Shown piece by piece: positions 8,373 through 16,727 of a stretch of 16,727 bases of DNA; the first letter of the stretch is position 1; every line of letters begins with the position of its first letter. The notes below the pieces were generated by a model. The model made no database searches, was not told where the DNA came from, and was given only the letters and a program-made list of their open reading frames with translations. The position numbers and the translations under genes are program-made. Origin of the DNA: Rhodoferax sp. (GTDB lineage Bacteria; Pseudomonadota; Gammaproteobacteria; Burkholderiales; Burkholderiaceae_C); assembly GCA_029946045.1 (NCBI GenBank), contig JAQSDS010000402.1, forward strand, positions 387 to 17,113. The letters are read 5' to 3'.

Positions 8373-10409
8373 ATGAATAAATATCTGTACTCAGGCGCCT
8401 TTTTGTTGGGTGCCATGGCAGTCGTCTGGATTGGCGCCGGGTTCGTGGTTTCACACCCACTGGCCTTGGTGATGACGCTGCTGATTGCCGCTGTCTATGG
8501 CTTTGGCACGCTGGAATTGCGTCAGTTTCGTCAGGCCACGAACAGTTTGTCGCAGGCGCTGACGGCCCTGCCCGACACGCTGACTAGTCTGGGTGACTGG
8601 CTCAGCCAGTTGCATCCGTCGTTGCAGAATCAGGTGCGTTTGCGCATTGAAGGTGAGCGAATCGGCTTGCCTGGTCCGGCATTGACGTCTTATCTGGTGG
8701 GCTTGCTGGTGATGCTGGGCATGTTGGGCACGTTTTTGGGCATGGTCGTTACCCTCAATGGCGCGGCCTTTTCGCTGCAGGGAAGCACCGATCTGCAAAC
8801 CATCCGCAGCGCGTTGGCGGCGCCCATCAAGGGTCTGGGACTGGCGTTTGGGACCTCGGTGGCGGGTGTGGCTGCGTCTGCCATGCTGGGCCTGATGTCG
8901 GCTGTCAGTCGGCGCGAAAGAATGTTGGCGGCCCAAGCGCTGGACAGCAGAATCGCGACCACGCTACGCAGCTTTTCGCTCAGCCACCAGCGCCAGGAAG
9001 CCTACCAGGCGCTGCAATCCCAGGCCCGCGCCCTGCCTGCGGTGGTCGATCAATTGCAGGCCATGATGGTGCAGATGGAACAGTTGAGCCAGCAATTGAA
9101 CCAGCGCCTGCTGAGCAACCAGGACGGCTTTCATGGTGAGGTCAAAGGCATGTACCGTGAATTGGCCGCCTCGGTGGACCAATCGCTCAAGGACAGCCTG
9201 ACGCAAAGCGCCCAGGTGGCCGGCGAGAGCCTCAAGCCGGTGCTCGAGGCGGCTTTGTCGGGCATGGCCCAAGACGCCAGGGAACTGCACCAGCGCGTGA
9301 TCGGCAGCACGCAGGTACAACTCGACGGGCTGTCGGCCCGGCTGATTGAGACCGCTGCCACGGTCACCGCGGCCTATGCCAATCTGCAGTCTGATCAGGC
9401 CACGCAAGAGCGGCAGCAACAGGCGGCGTGGCGCGCGTCGCTGGAGAACATGGCGGCCACGCTCCAGCGGGAGTGGCAGCAGGCTGGCGCGCAGACGTTT
9501 ACGCAGCAGCAGCAGATTTGCACGGCGCTGGCCCAGACCGCCGAGCAGATCACCATCAACGCACAGACCCACGCCAGCAGCACGCTCAGCGACATCCAGC
9601 GCCTGACCAGCAGCTCGGAGGCGCTGATTCGCTCCCGCATGGCCTCCGAGTCGCAATGGCTGGCGCAGCATGACGCGCGCATGAGGCAGTTGCTCAGTTT
9701 GCTGCAGACCGAGCTCGGTGTGCTGCGCGACCAGGAAGCGTTGCGGGGCGATGCGGCCGTGGCGCGCCTGGGCGACTTGCAGATTGCGGTGACTGCCCAC
9801 TTGAGCACGCTGGGAACAGCATTGGAAGACCCGATCAGGCGGCTCATCGAGACCGCCTCGGAGGCGCCACGCGCCGCTGCCGACGTGATCGGTCAATTGC
9901 GCAGGGAAACATCCAGCAGTGTGGCGCGCGACAATGAATTACTGGAGGAGCGCAGCCGTATTCTGGTCACCTTGAACACCTTGCTTGCGTCCATCAACCA
10001 GGCGTCGCTTGAGCAGCGTGAAGTCATCGGCACGCTGGTGGCCTCCTCGGCCGCGGCACTTGCGCAAACTGGCGGCCAGTTCGCCACGCAAGTCGAGCAG
10101 CAGACTGACAAACTCGCCGACATGGCGGCCCAGGTCACCAGCAGCGCCGTGGATGTAGCCAGCTTGAGTGACGCGCTGGGTTTTGCGGTGAGTGCCTTCA
10201 GCGAGGCCAACGCCAAACTGGTGGGTCAATTGCAACGCATTGAAGGCGCCATGGACAAATCGATGGCCCGCAGCGATGACCAACTGGCCTACTACGTGGC
10301 CCAGGCCCGTGAAATCATTGATCTGAGCCTGATGTCGCAAAAGGAAATTTTTGACGAACTGCGCCAACTCCCGGCCAGGCAGGCCCTTTTGGCGCAAGAG
10401 GTGAACTGA
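8373..10409 (+). CDS. DUF802 family MotA/ExbB/ZorA-like membrane protein with long coiled-coil tail
   Basis: Probable stator-type channel subunit. The 678 residues begin with two membrane helices (about 8-26 and 29-46), a periplasm- or cytosol-facing loop, then two more (about 105-128 and 152-178). The last two carry GMLGTFLGMVVTL and GLGLAFGTSVAGVAASAMLGL, a pattern shared with MotA, TolQ, ExbB and ZorA proton-channel subunits. From about residue 185 to 650 the chain is Ala/Gln/Leu/Ser-rich, lacks further membrane segments and looks like a long alpha-helical coiled coil, the layout reported for the ZorA tail. No chemoreceptor signalling tip is apparent. Its stop overlaps the next gene's ATG by one base (TGATG). 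The DUF802 label is from memory of the family and its neighbours; a transport or chemoreceptor-like role is less likely. Confidence 0.82.
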   Translation: MNKYLYSGAFLLGAMAVVWIGAGFVVSHPLALVMTLLIAAVYGFGTLELRQFRQATNSLSQALTALPDTLTSLGDWLSQLHPSLQNQVRLRIEGERIGLPGPALTSYLVGLLVMLGMLGTFLGMVVTLNGAAFSLQGSTDLQTIRSALAAPIKGLGLAFGTSVAGVAASAMLGLMSAVSRRERMLAAQALDSRIATTLRSFSLSHQRQEAYQALQSQARALPAVVDQLQAMMVQMEQLSQQLNQRLLSNQDGFHGEVKGMYRELAASVDQSLKDSLTQSAQVAGESLKPVLEAALSGMAQDARELHQRVIGSTQVQLDGLSARLIETAATVTAAYANLQSDQATQERQQQAAWRASLENMAATLQREWQQAGAQTFTQQQQICTALAQTAEQITINAQTHASSTLSDIQRLTSSSEALIRSRMASESQWLAQHDARMRQLLSLLQTELGVLRDQEALRGDAAVARLGDLQIAVTAHLSTLGTALEDPIRRLIETASEAPRAAADVIGQLRRETSSSVARDNELLEERSRILVTLNTLLASINQASLEQREVIGTLVASSAAALAQTGGQFATQVEQQTDKLADMAAQVTSSAVDVASLSDALGFAVSAFSEANAKLVGQLQRIEGAMDKSMARSDDQLAYYVAQAREIIDLSLMSQKEIFDELRQLPARQALLAQEVN

Positions 10410-11044
10410 TGGACAACAGCGAAGGTGTTGAGCAAACCGCGCCGGTCTGGGCCGTTTTTGGCGACCTGATGTCGGGCTTGCTGGGCGCGTTTGTGCTGAT
10501 CCTGGTTGCGGTCATGGGCGTCCAGCTGGAATTGGCCACCAGCCTGGATGCGGAAATCAACAAACGCAAAGTCGAGGAGCAGCGGCGCATGACGCTTGAA
10601 AAAGCCTTGGCGATTCCGCTGGCCACGGGACGCATTACCCTGAACAACGGCCGCATTGGCATCAGTGGCCGCGTTTTGTTCGCGTTGAATTCCGACCAAT
10701 TGCAGCCCGAGGGGCGGCAATTGCTCAACAGCCTGGTGCCGCCGCTGCGTGCCTATCTGGTGTCGCGCAATGAGCTGTTGATGGTGAGCGGCTTCACCGA
10801 TGACCGCTCGATCCGCGAGGGCAACGCGCGTTTTGTCGACAACTGGGAGTTGTCGGCCCAACGGTCCTTGACGGTGACGCGGGCTTTGATTGAGGAGGGT
10901 ATGCCCTCGGCCATGGTCTTTGCAGCCGCCTTTGGAGCCGAGCAGCCGGTCACACCCAACAGCGATGAGGCGGCACGCCAACAAAACCGGCGCGTTGAAA
11001 TGGCACCCGTCCCCAAGACCAATGCTGCCAACGCAACACCATGA
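10409..11044 (+). CDS. MotB/ZorB-like OmpA-domain protein, partner of the DUF802 channel
   Basis: The 211 residues have one N-terminal membrane helix (about 17-41) preceded by a short cytosolic segment, a linker, and a C-terminal OmpA-like peptidoglycan-binding domain (about 85-205). D19 in VFGDLMSGLLGAFVL stands at the start of the helix, where MotB and ZorB have the proton-carrying aspartate. OmpA-domain hallmarks are VLFALNSDQLQPEG, VSGFTDDRSI, NWELSAQRSLTVTRALIEEG and the end motif QQNRRVEM. There is no lipobox or cleavable signal peptide, as expected for an inner-membrane stator subunit rather than an outer-membrane Pal-type protein. Overlaps of one base with DUF802 and four bases with DUF2894 imply fixed expression ratios. 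The proton-channel role is inferred from architecture and the retained Asp. Confidence 0.88.
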   Translation: MDNSEGVEQTAPVWAVFGDLMSGLLGAFVLILVAVMGVQLELATSLDAEINKRKVEEQRRMTLEKALAIPLATGRITLNNGRIGISGRVLFALNSDQLQPEGRQLLNSLVPPLRAYLVSRNELLMVSGFTDDRSIREGNARFVDNWELSAQRSLTVTRALIEEGMPSAMVFAAAFGAEQPVTPNSDEAARQQNRRVEMAPVPKTNAANATP

Positions 11045-11661
11045 CTGAGCCGGCGCAGGATCTCGGCGCGCAACTGGCTGGCCTGCGGCTGGCGGGTGCG
11101 GCAGACTTTGATGCTGTGACTTTTCGTTACCTGCAGACGCTGTCTGAGCGCGTGGCCAGGGAGCAAGGCGAGGTCAGGCGCCTGCTCGAAGTCAGGTTGG
11201 CACAGGGGCTGCAGCGTTTGCAGGGACGCTTTGAGCAGGCGCAAAAGGCGGCCCGGCATCACGTCGCCCGCCAACCCGGTAGCGTGCCTCCTGCCCCGTT
11301 GGGCGAGCTGCTTCGTTACATCGTGCAGCAAGCGCCGCAACCGGTTGATGCCGGTGCCTGGTGCCGCGCCAACGGCGCACGCCCCGAGCTCAAAAGCGTG
11401 CAGCATTTTCGCGCGACCTGGTCCAAGCTCAGCGTCGACAAGCAGGTGGCTCAGGCGCTGGATCAGGCGCCAAGGAACGCCGGGCCCATCAATTCGCACA
11501 TGTTGGTGCTGCGCTCGCTGGCGCTGATGCGCGAGCTATCGCCGGCTTACCTCAACCGTTTCATGGCTTCGGTGGACGCCTTGCTCTGCCTCGATGAAAG
11601 CGGTCAGGCCAGGACGACCCAGACCAAAAAAGTACCGCGCTTGAAAGTGGTTAAAAAATGA
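11041..11661 (+). CDS. DUF2894 family protein, last gene of the motor-like cassette
   Basis: Function unknown. The 206-residue product is basic, apparently soluble, and recognised as DUF2894 by its C-terminal block at about 115-185: ELKSVQHFRATWSKLSVDKQ, then VAQALDQAPRNAGPINSHML and VLRSLALMRELSPAYLNRFM. The N-terminal third (25-75) is predicted helical with heptad-like Leu/Val spacing. The tail is Lys-rich (TKKVPRLKVVKK). The ATG overlaps the preceding stop as ATGA, which fixes the start. The very conserved central block resembles a protein-interaction module more than an enzyme; no catalytic motif is visible. Together with DUF3348 it brackets the two channel-like genes and is presumably a cytosolic accessory factor of the same complex. 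Confidence 0.87.
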   Translation: MTEPAQDLGAQLAGLRLAGAADFDAVTFRYLQTLSERVAREQGEVRRLLEVRLAQGLQRLQGRFEQAQKAARHHVARQPGSVPPAPLGELLRYIVQQAPQPVDAGAWCRANGARPELKSVQHFRATWSKLSVDKQVAQALDQAPRNAGPINSHMLVLRSLALMRELSPAYLNRFMASVDALLCLDESGQARTTQTKKVPRLKVVKK

Positions 11662-11671
11662 GCAGCTGACA

Positions 11672-11693
11672 GGGTCAGGCCCTCAGCCGACCC
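11672..11693. terminator. Hairpin between convergent genes, possible terminator
   Basis: GGGTCAGGC and GCCGACCC form an 8-bp GC-rich stem with one bulged A and a 5-base loop, in the 36-base gap between the convergent DUF2894 and pta stops. No U-tract follows directly on the plus strand. On the minus strand a T-run appears only about 15 bases later, inside the end of the DUF2894 gene. The position favours a shared terminator, but the weak U-tract keeps confidence modest. Confidence 0.4.
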
Positions 11694-11697
11694 GGTC

Positions 11698-13749
<2,052 letters not shown>

Positions 13750-13819
13750 AAAAAACTCCGCTGGTTAATGCCCGTCCTCTAGTTCGCTGGCGTGAGAATG
13801 GTGCGCTGCATCATAACCG

Positions 13820-13841
13820 AACCTAGGGTTAACCCTAGGTT
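13820..13841. promoter_or_regulatory. Perfect 22-base palindrome upstream of pta
   Basis: Arms AACCTAGGGTT and AACCCTAGGTT are exact reverse complements with no spacer. The site lies 70 bases before the pta start, in the only sizeable non-coding gap on this side. On the minus strand a -10-like TATGAT (13815-13810) follows four bases after it, without a recognisable -35 at normal spacing, so the palindrome occupies the -35 region. That fits binding by a dimeric regulator. The TTAA centre recalls SoxR/MerR-type dyads, but I cannot assign a family. It lacks a following T-run, so a terminator of the upstream transporter gene is less likely. Confidence 0.6.
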
Positions 13842-13928
13842 TGAAGCGCGAGCTTTACCTGATGTTTGATTGTTTGCTACAAAACCGCATGCTTGGTGGT
13901 GCTGCGTTAGACGAAGAATTGGGGTGGT

Positions 13929-14888
13929 TCATTTTGCGAAGGCGCGACCGGGTGCGGCGTGGTCCCGGTCGGGCCGTTTGTAGGGGTCCACATGGGTCAT
14001 CATGTTGATGACACGGTGGCGCTGCATGACGCGGTCGCGGGCCGCCACGGCAATGTCGTGGCCCTGTTCCACGCTCAGGGTGGCATCCACTTCCAGGTGC
14101 GCGTCCACCACAATCATGTCGCCCATTTTGCGGGTGCGTACATCGTGCACATTGCTGATGCCGGGGGTGTCCACCAGGGTCTGGCGAATGGCTTGCACCT
14201 CGGCCGTGTCCACCGCGCGGTCCATCAGGTCATGCAGTGCATCCCAGCCAAAACTCCAACCCATTTTGGTCACCATGAAGCCCACGATGGCAGCGGCGAT
14301 CGGGTCAAGAATGGGGTAACCCAGCAGGTTGCCGATGATGCCCAGACCCACCACCAGAGAGGACGCGGCGTCCGAGCGGGCGTGCCAGGCGTTGGCCACC
14401 AGCATGCTGCTTTTGACACGTTTGGCCACCGACAACATGTAGCGAAACAGCAGCTCCTTGGCCACCAGTGCGCCCGCTGCCACCCACAGGGCGGTGATGT
14501 GCACGGTGGCGATTGAAGCGGGATTTTGCAATTTTGCGGCAGCCGACCACAGCATGCCCAGGCCCACCGCCAGCAACAAGGCGCCTAGCACCAGGGAGGC
14601 CGCGGTCTCGAAACGCTGGTGGCCGTAAGGGTGGTCTTCGTCAGCGTCCTTTTGGCTGTGGTGATTGGCAAACAGCACCACAAAGTCGGCCACCAGGTCA
14701 GACAGCGTGTGAATACCGTCGGCGATCAAGGCCTGTGACTTGGCCAGGATGCCGACCGCAATCTGGGCAATGGTGAGGACCAGATTCACGGCCACGCTGA
14801 CCCAGGTGGAGCGTGACGCCGCGGCGCCGCGCTCGGCGGGACTGAATTGGCTGTCTTCGTCGTTGTCGGGAAATTGGTCAGAGCGCAT
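13929..14888 (-). CDS. Cation diffusion facilitator family transporter
   Basis: CDF proteins are inner-membrane antiporters that export divalent metals (Zn, Fe, Mn, Co, Cd) in exchange for protons. The 319 residues show about six membrane helices between 28 and 210 and a cytosolic regulatory domain (about 215-305). The transport-site motifs are GIHTLSD with H60 and D64 in helix 2, and HARSD with H169 and D173 in helix 5. HPYGH (86-90) is the conserved loop motif, and DAHLEVD (262-268) belongs to the C-terminal metal-binding domain. An HxxxD pair in both helices is seen in ZnT-type zinc carriers, whereas FieF has DxxxD in helix 2, so zinc is plausible but not certain. The N-terminus is acidic and the start lacks a clear ribosome binding site. 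It is divergent from the two-component genes. Confidence 0.92.
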   Translation of the reverse strand: MRSDQFPDNDEDSQFSPAERGAAASRSTWVSVAVNLVLTIAQIAVGILAKSQALIADGIHTLSDLVADFVVLFANHHSQKDADEDHPYGHQRFETAASLVLGALLLAVGLGMLWSAAAKLQNPASIATVHITALWVAAGALVAKELLFRYMLSVAKRVKSSMLVANAWHARSDAASSLVVGLGIIGNLLGYPILDPIAAAIVGFMVTKMGWSFGWDALHDLMDRAVDTAEVQAIRQTLVDTPGISNVHDVRTRKMGDMIVVDAHLEVDATLSVEQGHDIAVAARDRVMQRHRVINMMTHVDPYKRPDRDHAAPGRAFAK

Positions 14889-14891
14889 GAG

Positions 14892-14916
14892 GCAGGTGAG
14901 CAGGTGGAAGACCTGC
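14892..14916. repeat. Short direct and inverted repeats ahead of the CDF gene
   Basis: GCAGGTG occurs twice in direct orientation (14892-14898 and 14900-14906), and the second copy forms a perfect 6-bp inverted repeat with ACCTGC (14911-14916) around a 5-base loop. It lies in the 119-base gap between the divergent CDF and response regulator genes, immediately before the CDF start. It could be an operator or a leader hairpin that affects CDF translation. The repeats are short and could be chance. Confidence 0.35.
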
Positions 14917-15007
14917 AGTTTAGGCTAGCTTGAGGGCTGCGGAGCGAAGGTAGGTGGCTTTCCCCGGGATAATCAGACTCCAAAGTCGAATTCAAAGGGT
15001 TCTCTGC

Positions 15008-15733
15008 ATGAAGATCATAGTTCTGGATGATGAAGCAGAGATGCGCTCCATGCTGGAGCGCTATCTGTCATCGCAGGGCATGGTCGTGCGCACCGTGGCG
15101 GACGCCAAAGCCTTGTTGCGCTTGCTCACCAGGGAAGCGTTCGATTTGCTGGTGCTCGACATTTCGATGCCCGACGAGGATGGCCTGTCGGTCTGCCGGC
15201 GCTTGCGCGAGCAGGGCGAAATCATCCCGATCCTGATGCTCACTGCGCGGGGCGATACGGTCGACCGGGTGGTCGGGCTTGAAATGGGTGCCGATGATTA
15301 CCTCGCAAAGCCCTTCGAGCCACGTGAGTTGGTGGCGCGCATCAAGGCGCAGATTCGGGCGCGCCAACTTCAGAGCGGTGGGCGCGTCTACCAACCCGCA
15401 GGTCACCGGGCGCAGTTCGGCGAGTGGGAAGTCTCGCTCGACAGTGTGCGGCTTCTCCGCAGCGGTGTTGAGGTGGGCATCAAGGCCGCGGAGCACTCGC
15501 TGCTCTGTGTGCTGGTCAAGCATGCCAATCGCCCGCTGGGGCGCGACAAACTGATTGCCCTGTCACGTGAGTACGGTACCGATGTCAGCCCGCGCAGCAT
15601 CGATGTCCAGATTCTGCGCTTACGCCGATTGATCGAGGACGATTACAAGAATCCCAAGCTGATCCGGACTGTCTGGGGCGTGGGTTATTCGTTTGTGCCG
15701 GGGTACCCGTACGCGGCTTGGCCCGCAACATGA
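15008..15733 (+). CDS. OmpR/PhoB-family response regulator
   Basis: A DNA-binding response regulator controlled by phosphorylation from the kinase encoded next. The 241 residues have a receiver domain (about 1-118) with the acidic pocket D7/D8, phospho-acceptor D51 in LVLDISMPDEDG, switch T79 and K101 in AKPFEP. A winged-helix domain (about 140-235) ends in the typical SIDVQILRLRRLIEDD and LIRTVWGVGYSFVP. The ATG at 15008 starts the receiver fold (MKIIVLDDE), with AAAGGG about nine bases upstream; an earlier in-frame ATG at 14954 adds residues with no family likeness. The receiver sequence looks closest to OmpR among paralogues. Target genes are not shown; the neighbouring CDF transporter is one possibility but there is no direct evidence. 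Confidence 0.93.
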   Translation: MKIIVLDDEAEMRSMLERYLSSQGMVVRTVADAKALLRLLTREAFDLLVLDISMPDEDGLSVCRRLREQGEIIPILMLTARGDTVDRVVGLEMGADDYLAKPFEPRELVARIKAQIRARQLQSGGRVYQPAGHRAQFGEWEVSLDSVRLLRSGVEVGIKAAEHSLLCVLVKHANRPLGRDKLIALSREYGTDVSPRSIDVQILRLRRLIEDDYKNPKLIRTVWGVGYSFVPGYPYAAWPAT

Positions 15734-16727
15734 GTTTTTTTCTCTATAAGCCCCTGCTGATGCGCCTGGCGTTCTGGTCGCCGAGCTGGCACCGGTCCAC
15801 TTTTGCAGTCAACATGCTGCTGATCGGGGCTGTTGTTGCAACGGCTTTGGGTGCGGCCGTGGGTGCGTTTTATTTCTTTGTGCAGGTGCCCCGGGCCGAG
15901 ATGCTGAGCAGGGTGTTTGCGGCCCAGATTGCCAGCGTCAGTGCGGCTGTGGAAGCCTTGCCGGCGCTGGAGCGTGATGCTTACCTCAAGAAGATCCACG
16001 TCTTGAGTGAAGGTGCCATGACCGAGGACGACCCGGCCCAGTGGCTGCTGCAGGACTCGCCGCAGCCCCTGGTCAAGATTTTCCTGACCAGCCTGCGCCA
16101 GCGCCTGCCGCGCCACCGCATCGAATTCACGCCCGGCGCGTCGCCGCAGTTATGGGCGCAGCTCCTGACGCCAGATGCGCCGCCGCGCTGGCTTCGCATT
16201 CCGGTGGGGCAGTATGCGACCGTGCCCACCATGCTCTGGGCCGCCGCTGCATTGGGTTTTTTGGCGCTGGTTTTCGTCAGCGCCGCCTTTTTGCTGGGGC
16301 AGTTGCGCCGCAAACTCAATGGCCTGGGCGCCGTGATTGAGCAGGTGGGACGTGACGAACGAACAGCCGACAAAGCTTTTCCGCTGGCGGCGCCACGGCA
16401 GGACGATATCGCTGTGCTGAAGCAGCGCCTGGACGATATGAAGCAGCGGCTGTTGCAGTCGGATGCCGAGCGCGAATTGATGCTGGCCGGTGTGTCCCAT
16501 GATTTGCGGTCGCTGTTGACGCGGCTGCGTTTGTCCATGGACCTGGACGTGTCTCTGGACATCAGTGCCTCACCCGTCAGGCTGATCAGGGAGATGAACC
16601 GGGTCATTGAGCAATTTACCGATTTCTCGCGTCCGATTGACCTGGAGGACACGGTGACGATGGACATCAATGACATTGTGCGCGAGCTGGCCGCCGAGTT
16701 TGACTCCGAAGGGGCGACTATCGAACT
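15730..16727 (+). CDS. Sensor histidine kinase (EnvZ-like), C-terminus cut by window edge
   Basis: Inner-membrane sensor kinase paired with the preceding regulator; its ATG overlaps that gene's stop by four bases. The 332 visible residues include membrane helix 1 (about 28-51), a periplasmic sensor region of about 115 residues with no known domain recognised, helix 2 (about 168-190), a HAMP linker (about 190-242) and the dimerisation/phospho-acceptor segment with H257 in GVSHDLRSLLTRLRLSM. The ATP-binding domain lies outside the window. The topology and H-box resemble EnvZ. One oddity is Leu at 262, where the H-box normally has Pro (HDLRTPLTR-like); the codon is CTG, one transition from CCG. 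Confidence 0.92.
   Translation, partial: MSFFLYKPLLMRLAFWSPSWHRSTFAVNMLLIGAVVATALGAAVGAFYFFVQVPRAEMLSRVFAAQIASVSAAVEALPALERDAYLKKIHVLSEGAMTEDDPAQWLLQDSPQPLVKIFLTSLRQRLPRHRIEFTPGASPQLWAQLLTPDAPPRWLRIPVGQYATVPTMLWAAAALGFLALVFVSAAFLLGQLRRKLNGLGAVIEQVGRDERTADKAFPLAAPRQDDIAVLKQRLDDMKQRLLQSDAERELMLAGVSHDLRSLLTRLRLSMDLDVSLDISASPVRLIREMNRVIEQFTDFSRPIDLEDTVTMDINDIVRELAAEFDSEGATIE

Noticed and set aside
8964..9896. 310-codon minus-strand open frame opposite the DUF802 tail
   Set aside because: Leu/Arg/Gln-rich mirror of the repetitive coiled-coil coding sequence; no domain and no supporting signals.
7664..11661. Calling the cassette a Zorya defence system outright
   Set aside because: Only the A/B-like channel pair is similar in layout; no ZorC, ZorD helicase/nuclease or ZorE gene is present, so the name would overstate the evidence.

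Overview
The window is about 60% or more GC, densely coded and free of insertion sequences, phage genes or CRISPR arrays. The protein families point to a betaproteobacterium of the Burkholderiales, probably Comamonadaceae (a Rhodoferax/Polaromonas-like organism). That placement rests mainly on the DUF3348-DUF802-OmpA-DUF2894 cassette and on overall sequence character recalled from memory, not on a search.

Left part (1-7458, minus strand): an iron-sulfur and sulfur block. A seven-gene SUF operon reads right to left as A-type carrier, sufB, sufC, sufD, sufS, sufU, nfu (nfu runs off the left edge). Six consecutive genes are joined by 4-base ATGA overlaps. It has its own promoter region with a strong ribosome binding site and a 21-base palindrome resembling NsrR-type (Rrf2 family) operators. 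Just upstream, on the same strand, are a TusA-like sulfur carrier and cysM. Together these genes cover cysteine synthesis, sulfur extraction from cysteine, persulfide transfer, cluster assembly on SufBCD and cluster delivery.

Middle part (7496-11661, plus strand): a tRNA-Leu(CAA) with encoded CCA, followed 83 bases later by a compact four-gene cassette. DUF3348 comes first. Next is a 678-residue MotA/ExbB/ZorA-like membrane protein (DUF802) with a very long, probably coiled-coil cytoplasmic tail. A MotB/ZorB-like OmpA-domain protein keeps the putative proton-carrying Asp of the transmembrane helix. DUF2894 is last. The two central genes have the architecture of a proton-driven rotary stator like that of flagella, Ton/Tol or Zorya defence, but the flanking proteins are uncharacterised and there is no flagellar, Ton or Zorya C/D/E gene nearby. 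This is the best candidate for an undescribed system in the window.

Right part (11698-16727): a full-length three-domain phosphotransacetylase (pta, minus) with a perfect 22-base palindrome in its upstream region, a cation diffusion facilitator (minus), and, divergently transcribed, an OmpR-type response regulator overlapping a histidine kinase gene that runs off the right edge. The kinase carries Leu where the H-box proline is normally found.
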